From Slackia heliotrinireducens DSM 20476 (lineage in GTDB: Bacteria > Actinomycetota > Coriobacteriia > Coriobacteriales > Eggerthellaceae): 64,000 nucleotides of DNA. The stretch covers positions 248,001 through 312,000 of the forward strand of contig NC_013165.1 in assembly GCF_000023885.1 (NCBI RefSeq), given 5' to 3'. The notes below the pieces were generated by a model. It saw only the letters and a list, made by a program, of their open reading frames with translations. It had not been told where the DNA came from and ran no database searches. Numbering within the stretch: position 1 is the first letter of the stretch; the number at the start of each line of letters is the position of its first letter. Position numbers and translations under genes: made by a program. Positions 43,160-52,255 of the stretch are shown one piece after another.

Positions 43160-44296
43160 TTAATTCTTTTCCGCCAGCGCGGTTCCGACAATTGCGAGGA
43201 ATGCCGCCATTGCGAAGAATCCCAGGCAGATTCCGAATTCAGACCAGGTAGGCGCATAGGAGACGCCCGTAGTGAACGTACGCAGGCCTTCTGCAACAGG
43301 AAGTGCGACGCCCGGTTCGAAGAAGCCGCCCAAGATGAAGTCGACACGCTTGGCGAACACGCCCAGCAGCACGAGAACGGCGGCGCAAGGGAAGGCCCAC
43401 GACGCGCCTTTTGCGGCCGGCCCTGCGAGCACGGCCAATGCAGCAGCGTAAAGCACGACTTGGCCCCAGAAGAACGGCGCGAGCTCGCCTGAAATCATCG
43501 CGGAGGCCACGACGGCGTCGCCCGTATTGCTGGATGTGATGCCGAAGAGCACGTCGACGATTAGGAACGCAAGGTCAAGGCATACAAACAGGATGAGCAG
43601 CTTCGACAGCGGCGCAAGGGAGCCCGAGTAGCGCGAATTGCGTTTCGACGCGAGGGCTCCGATCAGCATCATGAGTGCCGTCGCCGAGGTCAAGGCCGTT
43701 GCGAAGAACCAGGGCACGAGCACGGCGCTATGCCATGCCTCGCGAGCGGATTCGACCTGGAACAACAGGGCGTCGATCACGAGCAGCAATACGGCCGCCA
43801 CGAGCACAGCCAGTCCCATGCCTCGCGACAGGGCGCGTTGGGATGAGCGAAGCAGGCTTGCGAATGCAATCACGGTCACCACCAGGAAGAGCGTGAGGAA
43901 AATCATGTCCCATGCGAGCACAGAGCGAAGGTTCAGCCCCAGCAGCATCGCCATGATGTTGGCAGGGTTGCCCAGGTCCATGATGATGGCGAGTCCGGCG
44001 ACCGCCACGAAAGCCACGGCCATGACGATGCCTGGCACCACGAAAGGTTCGCACGCCTTCACGTTGAAGACCGATCCGAGCGCGGCGATAAGCGCGCTTC
44101 CCGCACCCAGGCCCACGAAGAGGATGAACACCATGAGATAGGAGCCCCAAGGCGTGGCATCGTTGGTGCCGATGCCGCCCGTGACACCCGCAAGCTCGGC
44201 GATCCACAGCGCAAGACCCGCCGCCGACAGCACCGCAGCGATGCACAGGGGAATCGCAAGACCGCGGGTTTTCAATGTGTTGACGAAACTAGACAT
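43160..44296 (-). CDS. nrfD: NrfD-family membrane anchor subunit of molybdoenzyme 2
   Basis: A 378-residue membrane protein with about 10 helices. The start MSSFVNTLKTRGLAIPLCIA, WGSYLMVFILFVGLGAGSAL and the distal APFFWGQVVLYAAAL follow the NrfD pattern seen in the subunit at 15108. It links the menaquinone pool to the FeS subunit. The gene lies 9 bp after the FeS gene and 61 bp before the chaperone gene. Confidence 0.92.
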   Translation of the reverse strand: MSSFVNTLKTRGLAIPLCIAAVLSAAGLALWIAELAGVTGGIGTNDATPWGSYLMVFILFVGLGAGSALIAALGSVFNVKACEPFVVPGIVMAVAFVAVAGLAIIMDLGNPANIMAMLLGLNLRSVLAWDMIFLTLFLVVTVIAFASLLRSSQRALSRGMGLAVLVAAVLLLVIDALLFQVESAREAWHSAVLVPWFFATALTSATALMMLIGALASKRNSRYSGSLAPLSKLLILFVCLDLAFLIVDVLFGITSSNTGDAVVASAMISGELAPFFWGQVVLYAAALAVLAGPAAKGASWAFPCAAVLVLLGVFAKRVDFILGGFFEPGVALPVAEGLRTFTTGVSYAPTWSEFGICLGFFAMAAFLAIVGTALAEKN

Positions 44297-44305
44297 GTCG
44301 GCCTC

Positions 44306-44932
44306 CTATACCAGGTAGTACAGGGACGGATGCGTCCCCTCTTCGGGCAGCAGCTGGTAGTACTTGCGTGTGCGCAGGATCTTCGACACCTCGGAATCGG
44401 GGTCGTTCAGGTCGCCGAAGTAGCGCGCGCGGGCCGGGCAGTTGGCCACGCAGGCGGGCAGTCGGCCGTCGTCGACGCGCTGGTAGCAGAAGGTGCACTT
44501 CTCAACCACGCCGCGGCGATGCTTCTGCACGCCCTTGCCGCCCACGGCGTGCGACACCGCGAACTCGGGTTCTTCCCAGTTGAACGTCCGCACGCCCGTG
44601 TAGGGGCACGCGATCATGCAGTTTCGGCAGCCGATGCACTTGTCGTAGTCCTGCACCACCAGGCCGTCTTCACGCTTGTGCGTGGCGCCGGTCGGGCATG
44701 CCTTGGCGCACGCCGGGTCGTCGCAGTGCTGACACGATACGGTCAGGAAATCCATCGTCAGGTTAGGGAAGGTGCCGGCAGGCGTGTCCATGTGGTCGCC
44801 GCCTTGCGTCATCGCGCGGTTCCACCATGTGCCGTTGGGCAGGTTGTTCTCGAACTTGCACGCCATGCAGCAGGTCTCGCACCCGATGCAGCGCTTGGTG
44901 TCGATGATCATGCAAAGTCTCTTGGTCGTCAT
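44306..44932 (-). CDS. FeS electron-transfer subunit of molybdoenzyme 2
   Basis: A 208-residue four-cluster ferredoxin-like subunit: CIGCETCCMACKFENN (residues 15 on), CQHCDDPACAKACP, CIGCRNCMIACPYTGVRTFN and a last set in CTFCYQRV...CVANCP. It is close in plan to the subunit at 14480. It lies 3 bp after the catalytic gene, showing tight coupling, and is expected to be exported as a complex with it. Confidence 0.94.
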   Translation of the reverse strand: MTTKRLCMIIDTKRCIGCETCCMACKFENNLPNGTWWNRAMTQGGDHMDTPAGTFPNLTMDFLTVSCQHCDDPACAKACPTGATHKREDGLVVQDYDKCIGCRNCMIACPYTGVRTFNWEEPEFAVSHAVGGKGVQKHRRGVVEKCTFCYQRVDDGRLPACVANCPARARYFGDLNDPDSEVSKILRTRKYYQLLPEEGTHPSLYYLV

Positions 44933-44935
44933 GGC

Positions 44936-47410
44936 TTACTCCTTTCCATCCCAGAGCCGCACGTCGGCAAGCGTGTCGTAGAAGGAATTGTTCACGCTGA
45001 ACGGGTCGAAATGCCCGCCGGTGACCTCCTGGTAGCCGCCCTTCTTGTGCTGGTTGCGCTGCCATCCCTTAGGCGTGCTGATCACGCCCGGCCTGATCGC
45101 ATCGGAGAGGATGCATTTGCATACATAGCTGCCACGGTCGTTGAAAACTTCCACGTAGTCGCCGTCGGCGATGCCCTTGGCGGCGGCATCCTCAGGATTC
45201 AGGTAGGTCGTCGGTTCGGGGTCGAGTTCGCGCAGCGCCGGCACGTTGAACCACTGGCCATGGATGCGGTAGCGGCCCTTCGGCGTTATGACCACGAACG
45301 GGTACTTCTTGAACAGTTCGTTTTCGGGCCATGCCTCGGCCGGTTCGTACCAGTGCGGAAGGTGCGAGCCTTCGATGTCGAGCTCCTGCCCGTAATCGTT
45401 GCGTGCCGTCGGGTTCTCAAGGTAGAACTCCACGCGTCCGGAACGCGTCGTGAACTTCTGCCCCTCGAACATTACATCGAGGCCGGGCACCTTGATGACG
45501 CCTTTCTCCTTCAGGTTGGCGAACGTGAGTCCGATTTCGTGGCCGAGCGGCGTGTCGAACAGTTCGTCCATCGCCTCCTCGTCGGTCATGGGCATGAACT
45601 GGTCGCCGAAGCCGAGCTTGTCGGCCAGCATACGGAGGATTTCGGAATCGGGCTTGGCCTCGAACAGGGGGTCGACCGCTTTGGCGGAGTGCTGCATGTA
45701 AGGATGCTGCGCGAAGAACAGCGCCACGATCTCTTCTTCCTCATAATAGTTCGGGGTGGGAAGCACGATGTCGGACCAGAGCACCGTGTCGTTGAACGTG
45801 ACGTCCTGCGTCACGACGAGTTCCATCTTGGGCAGCACCTTCTCGCGCAGTTCGTTGTGGTTCACCGTATTGGACAATGCGTTGGAGTTGCTGAAATGGA
45901 TGGCCTTGATGGGGAAGTCTTCGCCCATGAACTTGCCGGTCTCCACAACCTCGGGAAGGATGAGCGTCGGTATGCCGCTCGGAATCTTGGCGAGGTCCAT
46001 GCGCAGCCATTGGTTGTTCACGCCGACGCCGACATGCACGGGGAATCCCACGGAGCATCCCGACTTGCCGACGTTGCCCGTGATGCCGGCAAGCGTGGCC
46101 AGCGCGTGGCCGAACATGCAGCCGTTCACGTAGCAGCCGTTGCCGAACCCGTGGATGTTGCTCACGAGGTCGCCGGCTTCGAGGTGTGCGAGCTCGACGA
46201 CGGTGTCGGCGTCGATGTCGGTCAGGGCCTCGACCGCTTCGGGCGTGTATTCGTCCATCTGATTGCAGAGCATGTCCCACGCCGTGCGGAACTTCTCGCC
46301 TTCGTACGTGCGGTCGCCCGAAACAGCGGGCTTCTGCGCCTGGTCGGCCGGAACGAATTCGCCAGTTGCGGCGTCCCATACGATTTCGGGGTCGATGACG
46401 GTCGGCTGGCCCGTAGCGGGGTTGACGGGGCCTTCCGTGGGCGCCACGCCCATATCGCTCGCGCGCATGAATTTGCCCGTCGCCTGGTTTACGAGGAACG
46501 GTGCGCACGTTTTGGCGGCCAAGTAGTCCTCGTCGTACAGCTTCTCGTCGATGATGATGTGGATCATGCCGCATATGAGCGCCAGGTCGCTGCCGGGTCG
46601 AATCGGCACGAATATGTCGCTCTTCGAGGCGGTTTTGGTGTAGATGGGGTCGACGGTGACCACCTTTGCGCCGGCTTCGATGGCGTCAGCCAGGAAGTGC
46701 CACGCTTGGATGTTCGCTTCGGTTACGTTATAACCCCAGATGAAGATGGTTTTCGAGTTCTTCCAATCGCTTGGGTCGTTGCTCGACGGGCCGTTCCAGT
46801 CGTTCATACCGAACACCTGGCTCGTTCCGTGGTCGATCCCCATGTCGGTGTTGTAGTCGATATACGTGCCGCCGAGCAGATTGGTGAAACGCGTGATGGT
46901 CGGCCAGCAGTTGAGCAGGCTCACGTCGCCGCCCGAATGATGGAAGGCGAGCGCCTGCGGGCCGTACTCGTCGATGATTTCCTTCCACTTCGTGGCGATA
47001 AGATCGATGGCTTCTTCCCACGTGATACGCTCCCATTTCCCCTCGCCGCGTTCGCCGGCGCGTTTCATAGGATACTTGATGCGGTCTGGATCGTAGATGC
47101 GCTGCAAGCTGGATACGCCGCGCAGGCAGATGCGGTCGTAGCACTCCTCCGGGAAGTGCGCCATTTCCGACTGCACGACCAGCCCGTCGCGCACGGTTAC
47201 CGAATGGCGGCAGTATGCATGGCAGTTAGGCCGGCACACGCATTCGACGACTTCTTCCACCGGGTCCGCATAAGCGGCCTGCGGGTCGAGCGCCAGAGCT
47301 CCGAGGGCAGGTTTGCCCAGGTAGGTGGCTCCGCTTGCGACGCTCGCCGCACCGGCTGCCTTCAGAAACGTTCGGCGTGTCAGGCCGGTTTCCCCCTTTG
47401 TAACACCCAT
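44936..47410 (-). CDS. Tat-exported molybdopterin oxidoreductase 2 (catalytic subunit)
   Basis: An 824-residue bis-MGD enzyme. The Tat signal is LTRRTFLKAAG (10-20). The [4Fe-4S] site is C59, C63, C67 and C95 (an extra C57 precedes them). The IWGYNVTEANIQAWHF stretch and the C-terminal molydopterin-binding part (RYRIHGQWFNVPALREL, DYVEVFNDRGSYVC) match the DMSO/TMAO/polysulfide reductase group. The substrate is unknown. The start at 47410 has AAGGGGGAATT upstream; a longer frame to 47578 is unsupported. The operon runs catalytic, FeS, NrfD, TorD and is divergent from a MocR regulator. Confidence 0.92.
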   Translation of the reverse strand: MGVTKGETGLTRRTFLKAAGAASVASGATYLGKPALGALALDPQAAYADPVEEVVECVCRPNCHAYCRHSVTVRDGLVVQSEMAHFPEECYDRICLRGVSSLQRIYDPDRIKYPMKRAGERGEGKWERITWEEAIDLIATKWKEIIDEYGPQALAFHHSGGDVSLLNCWPTITRFTNLLGGTYIDYNTDMGIDHGTSQVFGMNDWNGPSSNDPSDWKNSKTIFIWGYNVTEANIQAWHFLADAIEAGAKVVTVDPIYTKTASKSDIFVPIRPGSDLALICGMIHIIIDEKLYDEDYLAAKTCAPFLVNQATGKFMRASDMGVAPTEGPVNPATGQPTVIDPEIVWDAATGEFVPADQAQKPAVSGDRTYEGEKFRTAWDMLCNQMDEYTPEAVEALTDIDADTVVELAHLEAGDLVSNIHGFGNGCYVNGCMFGHALATLAGITGNVGKSGCSVGFPVHVGVGVNNQWLRMDLAKIPSGIPTLILPEVVETGKFMGEDFPIKAIHFSNSNALSNTVNHNELREKVLPKMELVVTQDVTFNDTVLWSDIVLPTPNYYEEEEIVALFFAQHPYMQHSAKAVDPLFEAKPDSEILRMLADKLGFGDQFMPMTDEEAMDELFDTPLGHEIGLTFANLKEKGVIKVPGLDVMFEGQKFTTRSGRVEFYLENPTARNDYGQELDIEGSHLPHWYEPAEAWPENELFKKYPFVVITPKGRYRIHGQWFNVPALRELDPEPTTYLNPEDAAAKGIADGDYVEVFNDRGSYVCKCILSDAIRPGVISTPKGWQRNQHKKGGYQEVTGGHFDPFSVNNSFYDTLADVRLWDGKE

Positions 47411-47520
47411 AATTCCCCCTTCTCTAGGTTGGGTTTCATATGGGTGATTGTAGAAAGCATGTGTACATATTAGAATGCACAGACAGGGACTTTCTGATAG
47501 AGCCAGATTTGGGGGGCGAT

Positions 47521-48981
47521 ATGGCGAAGGGGCGTCCGTGCCTGATGATGGTGTCGATCGATAAGAGCGATGCGGCACCTCTGTACCAACAGATCTACCG
47601 CCAGATTGCGGTGGCCATCGAACAAGGCGTCATTACGGCGGGGCAAAAACTTCCATCGCTGAGGGGGCTTGCGCAGGAGCTGGGTGTCGGGCGTATAACC
47701 GTCGAGAAGGCGTATCTGCAGCTTGCGGTAGAGGGGTACGTAACCGCGTCGGAGCGCTCGGGATACGTGGTCAACAGGCTGGATACCGATTACCTGCAGC
47801 TGCCCCAGCCGGATAATTTTACGGCGGTGGCGGAAGTTGTCGCCTCTTGCTCGGGCCGGGGTTTCGCGGGGGAAGTTACCGCTGGGCGCGCCGCCCGATA
47901 CGATTTCTCCTATTTCGACCTGCAGCCTGGTTCGTTTCCCAAACGCGATTGGGCCCGGGCGCTGACCGATGCGCTTTACTCGGTAAGCGACATGCGGATG
48001 ACCGGCTATCCGATAGACGCACAACCCACGCAGCTGCAGGTGCAGATTGCCGCGCATCTTGCCAGGACCCGTGGCGTGCGATGCGCTCCCGAACAGGTTG
48101 TTGTGTTTCCTGGGACGGCGAATGCCCTGGAAGGCGTTTTGCAGCTTCTGCCCAATGCCCCGCGCGTGTTCGGTATGGAAGAACCCGGCTACGACCTGGC
48201 TCTTTCGGTGGCGCAACGGCAGGGGCTCGATGTTGTGCCGCTGGCGACCGACGGGGGAGCGCAGGCGTATTTGCAGGCGGTCGAAGAGCATGCGCCCGAC
48301 GTTGTGTTCGCGACGCCTTCGCACCAGTTCCCCACGGGATTCCTTATGGACCTTTCTACCAGGATCGATCTGCTGCGGTTGTCGGAGGCGCTTGATTTCT
48401 ACGTAATCGAGGACGATAGCTGCAACGAATACCGGTATGGCACGGGGCCTGTGCCGAGCTTGCAATCGCTTGATGCAGGCAACCGCGTGGTGTATATGGG
48501 GAACTTTTCGAAGACGTTCACGCCGGCGCTGCGCATCGCTTTCGCCGTGCTGCCGCCTGAGCTGCTTGCGCGGCTGTATCGCGACGGAGGGCTGCTCATT
48601 CCCTCGGTCAACACCCACATCCAGGATGCCTTGGCGATGTTCATGGCCGACGGTCATCTCGACCGTCATGTGCGGCGCATGGTGGCGAGCAATCGGGAAA
48701 GGCACGATATTCTGCTCGAGTGCTTGCGGCGGGATCTTGGGGATTTCGCGCGCATTTCAGGGGTTAATTCTGGCATGCATTTCTACGTCGAGCTCGACAC
48801 GCGGATGCCGCAGCGCGAACTGATAGAGCGCGCTGCCAGGCGCGATGTGCGCGTCTACGGGACCGAGCGCTTCTGGTTCTCGCGGTCGGCGCCGTCGAAT
48901 GCGCTGCTCATAGGGTTTTCCTCCATTCGGGCCGAAGACATTCCGACAGGAGTTGGCGAACTGAAGCGCGCGTGGCTATGA
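47521..48981 (+). CDS. MocR-family regulator (GntR HTH fused to aminotransferase domain)
   Basis: A 486-residue protein. Residues about 20-90 form a GntR winged helix (LYQQIYRQIAVAIEQGVI, KLPSLRGLAQELGVGRITVE). The rest is a fold-type I aminotransferase-like domain with FPGTANALEGVLQLL and the PLP lysine in YMGNFSKTFTPALRI. MocR proteins use PLP-bound ligands, not catalysis, to control neighbours. It diverges from molybdoenzyme operon 2 (110 bp gap), so it likely controls it. The ATG at 47521 has GGGGGG upstream. An amine or amino-acid derived signal is implied, but not shown. Confidence 0.92.
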   Translation: MAKGRPCLMMVSIDKSDAAPLYQQIYRQIAVAIEQGVITAGQKLPSLRGLAQELGVGRITVEKAYLQLAVEGYVTASERSGYVVNRLDTDYLQLPQPDNFTAVAEVVASCSGRGFAGEVTAGRAARYDFSYFDLQPGSFPKRDWARALTDALYSVSDMRMTGYPIDAQPTQLQVQIAAHLARTRGVRCAPEQVVVFPGTANALEGVLQLLPNAPRVFGMEEPGYDLALSVAQRQGLDVVPLATDGGAQAYLQAVEEHAPDVVFATPSHQFPTGFLMDLSTRIDLLRLSEALDFYVIEDDSCNEYRYGTGPVPSLQSLDAGNRVVYMGNFSKTFTPALRIAFAVLPPELLARLYRDGGLLIPSVNTHIQDALAMFMADGHLDRHVRRMVASNRERHDILLECLRRDLGDFARISGVNSGMHFYVELDTRMPQRELIERAARRDVRVYGTERFWFSRSAPSNALLIGFSSIRAEDIPTGVGELKRAWL

Positions 48982-49000
48982 GCTGAGTGGACATCGGGGG

Positions 49001-49030
49001 AGGACAACGGGGACGGAGCCTTTTGTCCCG
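49001..49030. repeat. Palindromic repeat family A copy
   Basis: GGACAACGGGGACGGAGCCT then TTTGTCCCG, identical to the core of the copy at 42070. It follows the MocR stop by 20 bp. The whole stretch 48982-49341 contains only repeats and the next gene's leader. Confidence 0.75.
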
Positions 49031-49095
49031 TTTTCGGCGAGGCGGAGGCCAGGTTGGGCGCGCAACCTCGTCGCATCCCGCTCCTCAGCCCGAAA
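49031..49095. repeat. Mini inverted repeat with GGCCAGGTT
   Basis: TTTTCGGCGAGGCGGAGGCC, then an internal GGTTGGGCGCGCAACC hairpin, then CCCGCTCCTCAGCCCGAAA. It matches the left flank of element 3, but the large hairpin is missing: after CCCGAAA the sequence continues directly with the family B repeat. Confidence 0.7.
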
Positions 49096-49105
49096 GGACG
49101 GGAAG

Positions 49106-49156
49106 TGTCCCTGTTGACTCAAAAATGTGACAGAAGGAAACGTCCCTACTGACTCA
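49106..49156. repeat. Intergenic repeat family B copy
   Basis: TGTCCCTGTTGACTCAAAAA, TGTGACAGAAGGAAACGTCC, CTACTGACTCA; nearly the same as the copy at 42371. Confidence 0.75.
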
Positions 49157-49174
49157 CTACTGACACACTCGAGA

Positions 49175-49205
49175 TGGGACAAAGGGGACTGTCCCCATTG
49201 TCCCA
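49175..49205. repeat. Palindromic repeat family A copy
   Basis: TGGGACAAAGGGGACTGTCC then CCATTGTCCCA, a near-perfect palindrome. Confidence 0.78.
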
Positions 49206-49341
49206 CGGGGACGTCCCTGCCGGCACACCCGCTGACCGACAGGTTTGCCGCGTGCCAAAAACCCGCGCGGGGTTTCGCCATAGGTGGGGCGGATGGTGCT
49301 AGAATGCGCTACCAACTAGCAAAACGGGAAGGAAGCCCACG

Positions 49342-50415
49342 ATGGCAGAAGCCGCAGAAGCACAACCTCAACAGGGCAAAGTCGCGCAGTTCATGCAGCG
49401 CAAAAACATCGAGATCTCGTTCCAGCGTTACGCCATCGACGCATTGTCGGCCATGGCGCAGGGCCTGTTTGCCTCGCTGCTCATCGGAACCATCTTCAAC
49501 ACCATAGGGAACCTGTCCGGCGTCCAGGCGTTCAACGACGTGGGAGGCTTCGCCAGCGCGATGGCCGGCCCCGCCATGGCCTGCGCCATCGGATACGCCC
49601 TCAAGTGCCCGCCGCTGGTGCTGTTCTCGCTCATCACCGTGGGCTCGGCGGCCAATTCGGCAGGCGGCGCGGGCGGTCCGCTGGCGGTTCTAGTGGTTGC
49701 CATTATCGCAGCTGAGCTGGGCAAAGCCGTTTCGAAGGAGACCAAGGTGGACATCCTGGTGACGCCCGCCGTCACCATCGGCCTGGGCTGCGCGCTGGCC
49801 ATGCTGGCCGGCCCTTGGATCGGAGCCATCGCGACGGCCATCGGCAACTTCATCATGTGGGCTACCGAGCTGCAGCCCTTCCTCATGGGCATCGTGGTGT
49901 CTGTGGTTGTGGGCATGGCGCTTACGCTGCCCATTTCGTCGGCGGCTATTTGCGCGGCACTGGGCCTGACCGGCCTGGCTGGCGGCGCGGCGCTTGCCGG
50001 TTGCTGCGCGCAGATGGTGGGCTTTGCGGTCATCAGCTTCCGCGACAACGGTTGGGGTGGCATCATTTCCCAGGGCATCGGCACGTCGATGCTGCAAATG
50101 GGCAATATCATGCGCAAGCCGGCCATCTGGATTGCACCTACAGTGGCGGCCGCGGTGGGCGGCCCTGTTGCCACGTGCCTGTTCCATATGACGCAGAACG
50201 GCCCGGCCATCGCGTCGGGCATGGGAACCTGCGGTTTGGTGGGCCCCATCGGCCTGTACGCCGGCTGGGTTGCCGACGGCGTTTCGATCGGCGCGTTCGA
50301 GTGGCTGGGCATGGCGCTTGTGTGCGTCGTCATTCCCGCGGTTGTGAGCTGGGGCGTTGCTCTGCTGCTCCGCCGTGCCGGCGTCATCGCCGACGGCGAC
50401 ATGAAGCTCGACTAG
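49342..50415 (+). CDS. PTS EIIC-like membrane protein (EIIC_2/PfoR type)
   Basis: A 357-residue polytopic membrane protein with about 9-10 helices. The N-terminal QRYAIDALSAMAQGLFASLL, the Gly-rich GGFASAMAGPAMACAIGYAL and LPISSAAICAALGLTGLAGG resemble the PTS_EIIC_2 family, which includes PfoR-like proteins. No EIIA or EIIB partner is encoded nearby, so it may act as an uncoupled transporter or sensor, not a normal sugar PTS. The start follows GGGAAGGAAG. A -10-like TAGAAT lies about 40 bp upstream. Confidence 0.78.
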   Translation: MAEAAEAQPQQGKVAQFMQRKNIEISFQRYAIDALSAMAQGLFASLLIGTIFNTIGNLSGVQAFNDVGGFASAMAGPAMACAIGYALKCPPLVLFSLITVGSAANSAGGAGGPLAVLVVAIIAAELGKAVSKETKVDILVTPAVTIGLGCALAMLAGPWIGAIATAIGNFIMWATELQPFLMGIVVSVVVGMALTLPISSAAICAALGLTGLAGGAALAGCCAQMVGFAVISFRDNGWGGIISQGIGTSMLQMGNIMRKPAIWIAPTVAAAVGGPVATCLFHMTQNGPAIASGMGTCGLVGPIGLYAGWVADGVSIGAFEWLGMALVCVVIPAVVSWGVALLLRRAGVIADGDMKLD

Positions 50416-50424
50416 CTTGCGCCA

Positions 50425-50477
50425 GTGTGTCAGTAGGGACGTTTCCTACTGACACAAAACTGCGCCACTGGGGACAC
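50425..50477. repeat. Intergenic repeat family B copy (inverted)
   Basis: GTGTGTCAGTAGGGACGTTT, CCTACTGACACAAAACTGCG, CCACTGGGGACACA; this copy contains a full local palindrome TGTCAGTAGG/CCTACTGACA. Confidence 0.75.
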
Positions 50478-50524
50478 ATCTTGCGGCGACTTCTCCATGT
50501 TAATACGCAATGGGGTAATGGGAA

Positions 50525-50554
50525 TGGGACAAGGAGGACTGTCCCCGTTGCCCC
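50525..50554. repeat. Degenerate palindromic repeat family A copy
   Basis: TGGGACAAGGAGGACTGTCC then CCGTTGCCCC; the right arm has decayed. Confidence 0.6.
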
Positions 50555-50574
50555 TTTCGAGCGATGGTCTGCAA

Positions 50575-50605
50575 TGGGACAAAGGGGACTGTCCCCTTTG
50601 TCCCA
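50575..50605. repeat. Palindromic repeat family A copy
   Basis: TGGGACAAAGGGGACTGTCC then CCTTTGTCCCA, the most symmetrical copy; together with flanking family B repeats it fills the gap between two convergent genes. Confidence 0.78.
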
Positions 50606-50641
50606 AAAATGAGTCAAAAGGAAGCGTCCCTACTGACACAC
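50604..50641. repeat. Partial intergenic repeat family B copy
   Basis: CAAAAATGAGTCAAAAGGAA then GCGTCCCTACTGACACAC, reaching the stop codon of the minus-strand gene. Confidence 0.68.
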
Positions 50642-51816
50642 TACAGGTCGGCGGCGGTAAAGGGGGTGACGGTCCCCAAGGTCCAGCCGTTGCCGATGAT
50701 GAAGCGGCCGTCGGCGCAGTCGAACAGCGAGATAGGGTCGGCCTGCGCAACGTTGAGACCCTCCATGCCGCTGCGACGGAACGCTGCCGAGTACACGCAG
50801 CGCATGGTGCCGCTGTTGGCGTCGGTGTAGCCCGACATGATGACCGTCTGGATGACCGGCGAGCCGTTGAACAGGGTCGGAAGCGCATACGTGCCGATGT
50901 TGAACAGGCAGCGCACCCATTCCTGGTTGAGCTGCTCCTCGGTTTTGTCCACCAGCGTGGCCTTGCCGTTGGCCAAAAGCACTGCGGTCTTGTTCGGCAG
51001 CAGCTCGCGGTCGGGCAATCCGACGGTGGCGTACATGAGCCCGCCGCCGAAGTCGTAGCTCACCGAGAACGGCAGACCGCAATCCATCAGCTTCAGCTTC
51101 AGCTCGATGGCGTCTTCCACCGTTTCGATATCGCCTTGGCGAAGCCGCTGGTAGAATGCCTGGCGATCGGCCCATTCCTGCTGCAGGCGAGCGTCTTCGG
51201 CAGCCTTCACGCGTGCCTGGTCGGCCAGATAGGCGGACTGGCGATAACTCCACGCCTGCTGCTCGGCGGCCAGCCGTGGCTCCAGGTTCGCCGCGACGTA
51301 CGCCTCGCGCTCGTCGCCCTTGAACAGCCCCGGATAGATGACCTTCGCCTCGTCGCGAATGAGCGGTACGAGCGTCTCGAAACTCGGCGCCGGCTCGGGG
51401 TAGGGCGGAATCACGTATTCGCCAGGCACGTCGTTGGCCTGCATCTGGTCGAAGGCTTGCGTGCTGAACACGGTTTCAGTGTCGGTGTGCACCATAAGCG
51501 CCGCAGCCGTTTTCTGGTTGTACGCGTTCGCGCGCTTCACCATGACGGTGCGGTACTCGGCGTCCAGCTTGGCGTTGATCCGCGGCCAGTCGACCTCGCG
51601 TTTCGCCATCTCGATGGACTGCCGGTCAAGCATTTCGAGCCGCCCGCGGTACACGTGCAGGTTCTTGTCCTCGTCCAGCGAGAAGCGGATGCCGTTCTTG
51701 CGTTTGCAGGCGACCTCGCCCAGCGGCGTGAAGCCGAACAGGCCCGTTTTGCGGGCGGTTTGCTCGAGTGTGTTTTGGACGCTGGTGTAGCTGCTTCCTA
51801 TATAGACGGTTTTCAC
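50641..51816 (-). CDS. Hypothetical cytosolic protein
   Basis: A 391-residue protein without signal or membrane segment and of no family I recognise. It opens VKTVYIGSSYTSVQNTLEQT; a charged helical stretch with several Ala/Gln/Arg repeats (LEPRLAAEQQAWSYRQSAYL, ARVKAAEDARLQQEW) lies in the middle. The C-terminal half contains hydrophobic strands such as VIQTVIMSGYTDANSGTMR. I set the start at the GTG at 51816 because AGGAGG stands 5 bases upstream; an ATG 18 codons earlier has no ribosome site. It stands alone. Confidence 0.7.
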   Translation of the reverse strand: MKTVYIGSSYTSVQNTLEQTARKTGLFGFTPLGEVACKRKNGIRFSLDEDKNLHVYRGRLEMLDRQSIEMAKREVDWPRINAKLDAEYRTVMVKRANAYNQKTAAALMVHTDTETVFSTQAFDQMQANDVPGEYVIPPYPEPAPSFETLVPLIRDEAKVIYPGLFKGDEREAYVAANLEPRLAAEQQAWSYRQSAYLADQARVKAAEDARLQQEWADRQAFYQRLRQGDIETVEDAIELKLKLMDCGLPFSVSYDFGGGLMYATVGLPDRELLPNKTAVLLANGKATLVDKTEEQLNQEWVRCLFNIGTYALPTLFNGSPVIQTVIMSGYTDANSGTMRCVYSAAFRRSGMEGLNVAQADPISLFDCADGRFIIGNGWTLGTVTPFTAADL

Positions 51817-51930
51817 GAATGCCTCCTGCAGGCGGGTTTGGTGCTCCGCCCATTCTACCGCAAGAGCCACAGCGCTGTTTTCGGGGTGCGGAAGGAGTAC
51901 AATGGGCGCAAATCGGAAAGGAGGCGGGCC

Positions 51931-52134
51931 ATGGCCGGCGGTGCGAAAAAGATCACGGCAGATGCAAGGCTGAGGGGCACCTGGCGGGGCGGTACCAGCG
52001 TCTCGCGGCAGATTGCCAGGATATTTGCCGATCGTATCCGCAGTTCAGCGGCACGCAGCCGCTCGCCATACCGTCGGGTGGACGACGATGGCGACGACCA
52101 GGCCACGCCGCCCAGGCACCCAAGCCTCAAGTAA
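51931..52134 (+). CDS. Small basic hypothetical protein
   Basis: A 67-residue, strongly basic reading frame (Arg/Ser-rich, ending RPPRHPSLK-like) with a good AAAGGAGG ribosome site and a TACAAT box about 30 bases upstream. It resembles no family I know. The segment RGTWRGGTSVSRQIARIFAD might form a helix. Support comes only from the ribosome site and position, so it may not be translated. Confidence 0.4.
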   Translation: MAGGAKKITADARLRGTWRGGTSVSRQIARIFADRIRSSAARSRSPYRRVDDDGDDQATPPRHPSLK

Positions 52135-52255
52135 GCTTGCGCCCTGCGTTCGCTTCGCCGGCCATCTGCCTGCGTGCGTTCTTTGGCGAAATCGGGCCAC
52201 TGCCGCCCCGAACGGCTACAATGGACAGACACCTGAAGCCGACGAAAGGGCACCC

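Noticed and set aside
44330-47473. Open frame of about 1050 codons on the plus strand
   Set aside because: Antisense to the FeS and catalytic subunits of molybdoenzyme 2, whose motifs are unambiguous.
28106-50641. CRISPR array
   Set aside because: The repeats are dispersed over kilobases, palindromic and without regular spacers; no cas genes are present.
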